Below are positions 57,922-64,000 of a stretch of DNA of 64,000 bases, piece after piece. The position numbers and the translations under genes are program-made. Source of the DNA: Bacillota bacterium (GTDB taxonomy: Bacteria; Bacillota; SHA-98; Ch115). A model generated the notes under the pieces. The model had not been told where the DNA came from, did not search any database, and saw only the letters and a program-made list of their open reading frames with translations. Position 1 is the stretch's first letter. Every line of letters begins with the position of its first letter. The DNA lies in contig JABLXA010000005.1 in NCBI GenBank assembly GCA_013178415.1, positions 135,369 to 199,368 on the forward strand, in the 5' to 3' direction.

Positions 57922-59355
57922 ATGAACGTGCTTCTTATAAGTCTAGATACCACCCGCGCTCAGAGCTTGAGCTGTTACGGCTGCAGCAAGCTTACATCTC
58001 CTCATCTAGATGCCCTGGCCAACGAAGGGGCAGTCTTTACCGAATGCTTTAGTACGCATATTCCTACGCATCCGGGCCATACCTGCATGTTTACTGGCAT
58101 GGATGTCATGCGCCACCAGATAGTCTGCCAGGGCGGGGCAAAGGAACTCGATCCCGCGATCAAGACTCTGCCTGAGATACTTTCCAATCAAGGCTATTTT
58201 ACGGCCGCCGCAGATAGTCTTGGCCGGTGGTTTTCACGGGGATTTCAAGTATATGAGCGATATTCGTGGCAGAAGGATGGCATCGTTGCCCCGAGGAAGG
58301 CTGAGGCGGTAAACAAAGTGGCGTTGAAGCTTCTCGAGGAGTGTGCGGCCCAAGATAAGCCGTGGTTTCTCTTTGTCCACTATTGGGATGCCCATACGCC
58401 GTACATCGTCCCTCCGCCGTTCGATCGGATGTTCTATGACGGGGACGAAACGGACCCCAATAATCACAGCATGGATCCGGTCTATGCCTGCGAGCCATTC
58501 CGAGACTATTTCCTTCAGTGGATGTTCACGCCGGATCCAGAGGAGCCCGGAAATCCTGAAAAATGGCGCAGGTGGACGGACCGGGGGTTCGTGAATGCTC
58601 TTTATCATAGCGCCATCGCCTATATGGATGTGGCCTTATGTGCCCTTTTCTACAAACTCGAGGAATTGAAGCTCGACGAAAAAACTCTTGTAGTTATCAC
58701 CGCAGATCACGGTGAGGAGCTTGATGAGCATGGCCTCTGGTATGACCACCATGGCTTATACGACACCAATACCAGGATTCCTCTCATTCTGAGATGCCCG
58801 GGGACCATCCCAGCGGGACTGCGTCTGGGAGGGTTGGTCCGGCTCTTTGACCTGCCGCCTACTATTCTGGATTTCCTTGGGAAGGGGGATCTCATTTCTA
58901 AGTATGGTATGGAAGGGCATAGTCTGGTGCCTCTTATTTGTGGCGTAAACCAGGCTGGTACGTGTGATGAGCTCTATATGACGGAAGATACCTGGATGCG
59001 GAGACGTGCCATCCGCACGCGCCGGTGGCTTTTCATCCAGGAAGCGGTGGAAGGCGGGACTCCAGAGGTATACGGCAGGCCCTCAAAGGAGCTATATGAT
59101 CTTGTCAATGACCCTGGCCAACTCCGAAATCTTGCTTTTGATCTTCCTGAGGTCGTGGCGGAACTTGAAGCGCATCTTATGAAATGGCGCGACCGTAGGA
59201 TGCGCGAGACCGGGCTTCCGGATCCCATAGAGGAGCAGGGTATAACTCTTAGGCAGATCACAGTGACAGGTCCAAAGGCATCCCTGTCCCACAAAGAGAG
59301 ACCTGTGGAACTTGAGGATAAAAGTGGGAGATTTGCTGGCTATGATAGGAGATAG
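57922..59355 (+). CDS. Sulfatase-fold hydrolase with Thr nucleophile, copy 2
   Basis: A 477-aa alkaline-phosphatase-superfamily protein (LLISLDTTRAQSLSCYG at the N-terminus, TADHGEELDEHGL later). The nucleophile region IPTHPGHTCMFTG has Thr where sulfatases have Cys or Ser, and T-x-P-x-H resembles the TFPNH motif of nucleotide pyrophosphatase/phosphodiesterases. It shares long segments with copy 1, such as RMFYDGDE and NNHSMDPVYA. No signal peptide. Predicted to act in the cytosol on the imported compound; phosphoester specificity is inferred. Confidence 0.85.
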   Translation: MNVLLISLDTTRAQSLSCYGCSKLTSPHLDALANEGAVFTECFSTHIPTHPGHTCMFTGMDVMRHQIVCQGGAKELDPAIKTLPEILSNQGYFTAAADSLGRWFSRGFQVYERYSWQKDGIVAPRKAEAVNKVALKLLEECAAQDKPWFLFVHYWDAHTPYIVPPPFDRMFYDGDETDPNNHSMDPVYACEPFRDYFLQWMFTPDPEEPGNPEKWRRWTDRGFVNALYHSAIAYMDVALCALFYKLEELKLDEKTLVVITADHGEELDEHGLWYDHHGLYDTNTRIPLILRCPGTIPAGLRLGGLVRLFDLPPTILDFLGKGDLISKYGMEGHSLVPLICGVNQAGTCDELYMTEDTWMRRRAIRTRRWLFIQEAVEGGTPEVYGRPSKELYDLVNDPGQLRNLAFDLPEVVAELEAHLMKWRDRRMRETGLPDPIEEQGITLRQITVTGPKASLSHKERPVELEDKSGRFAGYDRR

Positions 59356-59384
59356 ACTTCATGATTGGAATTGGAGGAATCGAA

Positions 59385-60383
59385 ATGCTCAAAGTTGCTG
59401 TTGTTGGGATGAGAGGCATTGGCAATATACATGCTGCTGCCTATCAGGCATCTCCACTAGCCAAGCTAGTGGCAGTCTGTGACCTCGTTAAGGAACGAGC
59501 TGACCAGGCGGCCGCCAGATTTGGGGTCAAGGCCTATTATGACCTTGAAAAGATGCTGGATATTGAGAAACCGGATATAGTAAGTGTGGCAACTGGCGGA
59601 GAGGAAAATGGCGGTGATCATTATGTCCCGGTGATGGCGGCCCTGGAGGCGGGGGCCCATGTCCTTTGCGAGAAGCCCATCTCCAACAGGATCGAGGAAG
59701 CACGGGCGATGGTGGCTAAAGCCAGGGAGAAAGGGGCTTATTTTGGCATAGACCTCAACCATAGGTTCGTGCCTCTGGCCGAACGTGCCAAGAGTTGGAT
59801 CGAGGAAGGACGGCTTGGACATTTGCTTCTTATGAATATGACATTGTGGATAGACAATTCCAGGGATACCTCGCCATGGTTCCATATCCGTGCTCTTCAT
59901 CCTCATTCGCTGGATGTGATGCGCTACTTTTGCGGGCCCATCACAAAAGTTCAGGCTTTCTTCAACCGCGCCCCCGGACGCGTATGCTATTCTAATGTGC
60001 AGATCAATATGGAGTTTGCCAGTGGTGTTATAGGCCACCTGACTGGCTCCTATGATGCTAATCAGCACCATAATCTTGAACGGGCAGAGGTTATGGGCAC
60101 CGAGGGGAGGTTTTTCCTTAACAACTGTTTTGAGGAACTCGTCTTTTATCCCAGGCGGAGCGATGAATGCACTGTCATCCGGAATAGCATCATGGGCGGC
60201 ATTGGAGATTTCCAGCAAACTATGTTCCGCCGCATTCATCGTTTTGTGGAACAGGTGTCCCAGGGTGTGCCCAAGGAGGAAATCGAGGCGTCCGGAGAGG
60301 ATGGCCTCGCTGTTCAAGAGGTTATCGAGGCAGCGATTCGCTCATTCGAGACGGGGACTGTTGTGAATGTCCCGAGGCTTTGA
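59385..60383 (+). CDS. Gfo/Idh/MocA oxidoreductase, copy 2
   Basis: A 332-aa dehydrogenase closely related to the gene at 50956: the same VGMRGIGNIHAAAY start, CEKPISNRIEEAR, SPWFHIRALHPHSLDVMRYFCG and GHLTGSYDA. ATG 59385 follows GGAGG. It directly follows sulfatase-fold copy 2. Duplicated pairs on both sides of the transporter suggest two related substrates or two steps on one molecule. Confidence 0.9.
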   Translation: MLKVAVVGMRGIGNIHAAAYQASPLAKLVAVCDLVKERADQAAARFGVKAYYDLEKMLDIEKPDIVSVATGGEENGGDHYVPVMAALEAGAHVLCEKPISNRIEEARAMVAKAREKGAYFGIDLNHRFVPLAERAKSWIEEGRLGHLLLMNMTLWIDNSRDTSPWFHIRALHPHSLDVMRYFCGPITKVQAFFNRAPGRVCYSNVQINMEFASGVIGHLTGSYDANQHHNLERAEVMGTEGRFFLNNCFEELVFYPRRSDECTVIRNSIMGGIGDFQQTMFRRIHRFVEQVSQGVPKEEIEASGEDGLAVQEVIEAAIRSFETGTVVNVPRL

Positions 60384-60407
60384 CCTGTTGCTATAGATCC
60401 CATACAT

Positions 60408-60427
60408 AAAGGCCCATGTGCCCTTTT
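60408..60427 (+). terminator. Weak hairpin with T-run after Gfo/Idh copy 2
   Basis: AAAGG and CCTTT pair around CCCATGTGC, followed by TT and GATG. It could partly end the upstream transcript before the propeller gene. Only a weak call. Confidence 0.35.
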
Positions 60428-60588
60428 TGATGATACCCTGCGACAGGGGGAGTGGTTCATTTTATGCCATGAGATAGCTGTAATGGTGTAAAGGTATATG
60501 GTTATATGGTTGGTAAGAATCTGGAAGATTATATCAAGAGTCCGTGAGTGATTGAAGGACAAAGAAAGATACAAGGGGGTACCCTATT

Positions 60589-61674
60589 GTGGTAAGGTTT
60601 AAGAAGCGTCTTATAGACAGTATAACTTACGAAGCTGCCGCTGTTTTCGATGTGAATAACGACGGGATATTGGATATCGTATGTGGGGGGTACTGGTATA
60701 AAGGGCCTGAGTTCAGGGAGAAATACAAGATCTGTGATGTACAGCAGGTGGGCGATTACTACGATGATTTTTCAGATTATGGCATGGATGTAAACGGTGA
60801 CGGCCGTCTTGATATTGTCACCGGCGGCTGGTGGGGTGAGACATTAAGGTGGCGAGAAAATCCTGGCAATGAAGGTGAATGGAAGGTCCATGACATTGAT
60901 AAATGTGGCTCTATAGAAACAATCCGGTTTATAGACATAGACAATTGCGGTATTCCAGAAGTCTTTCCGAACACCCCTGGTAAACCACAAGCGTTTTATA
61001 AGCTCATTACTGATACTGAAGGGAAAGGAACGGGCAGATTTGAGAAGTATACGATAGGGACAGAACCAAGCGGCCATGGGATGGGATTTGGTGACATCAA
61101 TGGTGACGGCAGAGTGGACGTGATTCTATCGAGAGGATGGCTTGAGCAGCCTGAAGACCCGTTTGAAACGCCCTGGAGATTCCATCCTGAATTTGATCTT
61201 GGTGTAGCGAGTATACCCATTCTTTCGTATGACATCACTGGAAACGGACATTGCGATCTCATTGTAGGTCAAGCTCATAATTACGGCCTGGCATGGTGGG
61301 AGCAGAAGATAAACAGTGGTGGAGCAAGGAGGTGGGAAAAGCATGAGATTGATAATCAGGTATCCCAGTATCACGATATGTGGCTTAAAGATATTGATGG
61401 AGATGGTGAGCCTGAACTCATAACCGGGAAGCGATACTGGGCACATTGTGGGCGTGACCCGGGAGAGAACGACCCATTGGGCATATATTATTTTAAGATA
61501 AATGGAGGTCGTTTTGAAAAGTACATTATCGACTATGGCCCGCCTGGTGAGGGATCAGGTTGTGGTATTTACTTCTGGGTAGAGGATCTGAACGGAGATG
61601 GGCGACCCGATATAGTCGCTCCAGGAAAGGATGGGCTCTATCTTTTTGAGAACCTCGGGGCTACGGATATCTAA
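60589..61674 (+). CDS. FG-GAP/VCBS-type beta-propeller protein, cytosolic
   Basis: A 361-aa protein built of seven repeats, each with a calcium-loop-like motif: DVNNDGILD, DVNGDGRLD, DIDNCGIPE (degenerate), DINGDGRVD, DITGNGHCD, DIDGDGEPE and DLNGDGRPD. Seven copies fit a complete seven-bladed propeller. There is no signal peptide, though most such proteins are extracellular. Enzymatic residues are not evident; it may bind a carbohydrate or act as a scaffold or lyase. It starts with GTG 60589 behind AGGGGG. Confidence 0.8.
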   Translation: MVRFKKRLIDSITYEAAAVFDVNNDGILDIVCGGYWYKGPEFREKYKICDVQQVGDYYDDFSDYGMDVNGDGRLDIVTGGWWGETLRWRENPGNEGEWKVHDIDKCGSIETIRFIDIDNCGIPEVFPNTPGKPQAFYKLITDTEGKGTGRFEKYTIGTEPSGHGMGFGDINGDGRVDVILSRGWLEQPEDPFETPWRFHPEFDLGVASIPILSYDITGNGHCDLIVGQAHNYGLAWWEQKINSGGARRWEKHEIDNQVSQYHDMWLKDIDGDGEPELITGKRYWAHCGRDPGENDPLGIYYFKINGGRFEKYIIDYGPPGEGSGCGIYFWVEDLNGDGRPDIVAPGKDGLYLFENLGATDI

Positions 61675-61746
61675 TGCGGTACTCCGGCGTTTATATGCTG
61701 TTCGAAGCAAAAGCCAAAACTAAAATAACTACGGGGTGGTGTCAAA

Positions 61747-63165
61747 ATGAGGAAGATTGCCATTATCGGAGCTGGCAGCATCGTCTTCTGCAAGACTTTC
61801 ATGCTGGACATAATGGGAACTAAGAGCCTTGAAGATACACAGTTCGCATTGATGGCCCCCAGTAAGACCAAGACACCGTATGTTGAGGCATTCGCAAAAA
61901 GGGTAATTGAGAAGAACGGCCTCAAATCCGAGGTATATATTACGACGGATATGCGAGATGCCCTGAAGGACGCGAAATACGTCATCGCGACATTTCAGGT
62001 TGGCGGTGTCACAGCATTTGAGTATGACTATAAGATCCCTTTGAAATATGGAGTGGACCAGTGTATCGGTGACACCTTAGGGCCGGGCGGGATCTTCCGG
62101 GCTCTCCGAAGTATACCTGTAGCCATGGAAATGGCGAAGCTTGTGGAGGAGGTTTGTCCTGATGCGCTCATCCTCAACTATGTAAACCCTATGGCAATGG
62201 TCTGCTGGGCACTTGGCGAGACAAATGTCAAGTTCGTAGGTCTCTGTCATGGGGTGCAGACGACACTTGACCTTATTGCTGGGTATGTTGGAGTTCCTAA
62301 AGAAGAGATTGATTACGTGTGTGCCGGGATAAACCACATGGCGTGGTTCTTGAAGCTTGAAAGGAATGGGCAGGACCTTTACCCGATCCTGAGGGAGAGA
62401 TTTGAGAGGCCGGAGTACTATGTGAATGAAAAGGTTCGTGGTGAAGTCTTTCGGCATTTCGGTTATTTTATGACTGAGTCTACAGGACACCTTTCCGAGT
62501 ATGTCCCATGGTTCAGGAGTAGTAAGAGGGCGCTTGAGCTATACTGTGACGAACCTGCCTTCGGTGGGGAGTCCGGCGCATACTATAAATGGTGTAAGGC
62601 TGTAGCAGATAAGTACAATGAGCGCGATATTCTTGCTGATGAGCCTACCACCCTGCCCCCGAGGAGTAATGAATACTGCTCTTACGTAATAGAGGCGCTC
62701 GAGACTGGAAAGACGTTCAGGTTCAATGGAAACGTGAAAAATGAGGGGATGATCACAAATCTTCCTCCGGATTGCTGTGCAGAAGGCCCGATTTTTGCAG
62801 ATGGTGCGGGGCTCCATAAGACTATCGTAGGAGATCTCCCACCTCAGTGCGCAGCGCTAAACATTACGAACATAAATGTCCAGCGCCTTGCCGTCCAGGC
62901 CGCTTTAACAGGAGACACGGAGGCTATAGTACATGCATGCGCCATGGACCCACTTACGAGTTCTGTGCTAACACTGAAAGAGATACGGGACATGGTAGCT
63001 GAGATGCTTGAAGCAGAAAAGAAGTGGCTCCCGCAGTTTGAAGGTAAGACCATAAGAAGAACATCCATAATAAGCATACCCAAGGACGTAAGAAGGGCTC
63101 AGGTGCCAATAGACCCTGCCCTTGCAATCTTTGCCCGGTTCGGTGAACTAGCGAGGGAGGAATAG
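61747..63165 (+). CDS. Glycoside hydrolase family 4 protein (MelA-like)
   Basis: A 472-aa NAD+- and metal-dependent glycosidase. The N-terminal Rossmann motif is IAIIGAGSIVF, the metal/substrate motifs are LNYVNPMA, GLCHGVQ (Cys and His) and AGINHMAWF. GH4 enzymes open glycosides by oxidation at C3, elimination and rereduction; the MelA/AglA subgroup acts on alpha-galactosides or alpha-glucosides. This mechanism fits the neighbouring Gfo/Idh/MocA dehydrogenases. ATG 61747 follows GGGGTGG. Confidence 0.9.
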   Translation: MRKIAIIGAGSIVFCKTFMLDIMGTKSLEDTQFALMAPSKTKTPYVEAFAKRVIEKNGLKSEVYITTDMRDALKDAKYVIATFQVGGVTAFEYDYKIPLKYGVDQCIGDTLGPGGIFRALRSIPVAMEMAKLVEEVCPDALILNYVNPMAMVCWALGETNVKFVGLCHGVQTTLDLIAGYVGVPKEEIDYVCAGINHMAWFLKLERNGQDLYPILRERFERPEYYVNEKVRGEVFRHFGYFMTESTGHLSEYVPWFRSSKRALELYCDEPAFGGESGAYYKWCKAVADKYNERDILADEPTTLPPRSNEYCSYVIEALETGKTFRFNGNVKNEGMITNLPPDCCAEGPIFADGAGLHKTIVGDLPPQCAALNITNINVQRLAVQAALTGDTEAIVHACAMDPLTSSVLTLKEIRDMVAEMLEAEKKWLPQFEGKTIRRTSIISIPKDVRRAQVPIDPALAIFARFGELAREE

Positions 63166-63293
63166 GCCATACAAGGTTCCGGTTAAGAGAGGCTAATTTG
63201 TAGTAATCAATAGGTATGGGCTGCCATGTTGTGTTCTCCGTTCATAAAGGTGACCTGTAGACGGGAGAGCATCGAAAAGGAGTGTCAGGCAAG

Positions 63294-64000
63294 ATGGACA
63301 AAATAAAGATCGGATTTGTAGGCGTGGGTTTTATGGGACAACTCGCTCACTTATCGAATTATGCAGTGCTTGATGACTGTGAAGTCGTAGCAATTGCTGA
63401 GCCTCGAAGGGAGCTTGCAGAAAAGGTTGCACGCCGATATGGGGTTGGTAAGATATATAGAGACCATAGAGAGCTCCTTGAGAAGTGCGATGTGGATGCG
63501 ATAGTTGCCGCCCAGCCTTACAGGCGCCATTTCGCAATCATCCCCGATATACTCGAGGCAGGGAAACCTGTTCTTACAGAGAAGCCTCTCGCTCTTACTG
63601 TTGAAGCAGGGGAGAGACTTGTAAAACTCGCCGAAGAGAAGGGCATTCTCCACATGTTAGGGTATCACAAGAGGTCAGATCTCGCGGTAGAATATGCAAA
63701 GAAGCTCGTAGATGAATGGAAGGCAAGTGGGGAATTGGGCAGGATGAGATTTGTAAGAATAACGATGCCCCCGGGAGATTGGGTTGGCGGGGGAGCTTCT
63801 GGACTAATAAGGACGGATGAACCGCAGCCTGTAGGGGAATTGGAGCCTATGCCTGAGTATTTCGACAAAGAGGCCGCAGAAGCATATGATGCCTTTGTCA
63901 ACTATTACATTCACCAGGTAAATATGATGAGGTTCATGTTGGGTGAACATTACGAAGTGAGCTTTGCTGACCGCTCCGGGGTTCTACTCGCTGTGGAGAG
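63294..64000 (+). CDS. Gfo/Idh/MocA oxidoreductase, copy 3 (partial)
   Basis: The first ~235 residues of a dehydrogenase that runs past the window edge. The N-terminus reads IKIGFVGVGFMGQLAH; the catalytic-type Lys is in LTEKPLALTVEAGE, followed by GYHKRSDLAVEYAK. The sequence is only distantly related to copies 1 and 2, so it is not part of that duplication. ATG 63294 follows AAAGGAG. Confidence 0.88.
   Translation, partial: MDKIKIGFVGVGFMGQLAHLSNYAVLDDCEVVAIAEPRRELAEKVARRYGVGKIYRDHRELLEKCDVDAIVAAQPYRRHFAIIPDILEAGKPVLTEKPLALTVEAGERLVKLAEEKGILHMLGYHKRSDLAVEYAKKLVDEWKASGELGRMRFVRITMPPGDWVGGGASGLIRTDEPQPVGELEPMPEYFDKEAAEAYDAFVNYYIHQVNMMRFMLGEHYEVSFADRSGVLLAVE

Noticed and set aside
59466-60317. 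283-aa minus-strand frame opposite Gfo/Idh copy 2
   Set aside because: Antisense shadow; the plus-strand protein is a clear family member and paralogue.

Overview
The window looks like a chromosomal segment of an endospore-forming, probably anaerobic, low-to-mid-GC member of the Bacillota. The evidence is a spore-gene neighbourhood in the order known from Bacillus: polysaccharide deacetylases, mlpA-type M16 peptidase, ymxH, spoVFA-spoVFB, asd, dapG, dapA, RNase J, tepA, ylzJ, spoIIIE. A leucine T-box in front of leuS, a Spo0E-like protein and frequent GTG/TTG starts with strong Shine-Dalgarno sites agree with this. I cannot place it at genus level. No rRNA, tRNA or CRISPR array was seen.

Layout. 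(1) 161-1894, minus: HAD hydrolase, YfcE-type phosphodiesterase, cyclophilin-like protein. (2) 2007-9604, plus: a complete F-type ATP synthase operon (atpI-B-E-F-H-A-G-D-C). The c subunit carries a full Na+-binding signature, epsilon lacks its C-terminal helices, and atpA and atpG are separated by 825 bp of degenerate ~32-bp tandem repeats and hairpins. (3) 9582-28963, minus: diguanylate cyclase, HU, RodZ-like protein, SpoIIIE/FtsK, UppP, Na/Pi symporter, then the lysine/diaminopimelate/dipicolinate and sporulation block with dut and the M16 peptidase. (4) 29157-39645: spore/cell-wall enzymes (GH18, two NodB-fold proteins), a UroD-family protein, an aldo/keto reductase, an ABC-2 exporter, an MntA-HepT toxin-antitoxin pair and an HtpX-like protease. 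(5) 39711-42661, minus: leuS with promoter and T-box. (6) 42663-50605: a patchwork region with a decayed ABC-2 permease, a DUF4434 protein, an AAA ATPase-nuclease fusion, short repeats, a tautomerase, an aminopeptidase remnant, a second 32-bp repeat array, diaminopimelate dehydrogenase, an AraC regulator and a VapBC pair. (7) 50956-64000, plus: a carbohydrate-type catabolic cluster running off the right edge.

The last cluster is organised around an ABC importer (binding protein and two permeases, no ATPase). On both sides it has one copy of a Gfo/Idh/MocA dehydrogenase and one copy of a sulfatase-fold hydrolase; the copies are clear paralogues. Beside them are a TIM-barrel isomerase/epimerase, a seven-repeat FG-GAP-like propeller protein without a signal peptide, a GH4 glycosidase and a third Gfo/Idh/MocA protein. 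Both sulfatase-fold proteins have Thr, not Cys/Ser, at the nucleophile position, so they may act on phosphoesters rather than sulfate esters. I infer a pathway that imports a decorated glycoside or cyclitol and breaks it down by oxidation; the substrate is unknown.

The least explained feature is the pair of arrays of ~32-bp degenerate units (6113-6818 and 47209-47368), whose units mostly begin GTGG or a close variant. They fit neither CRISPR nor protein-coding repeats.
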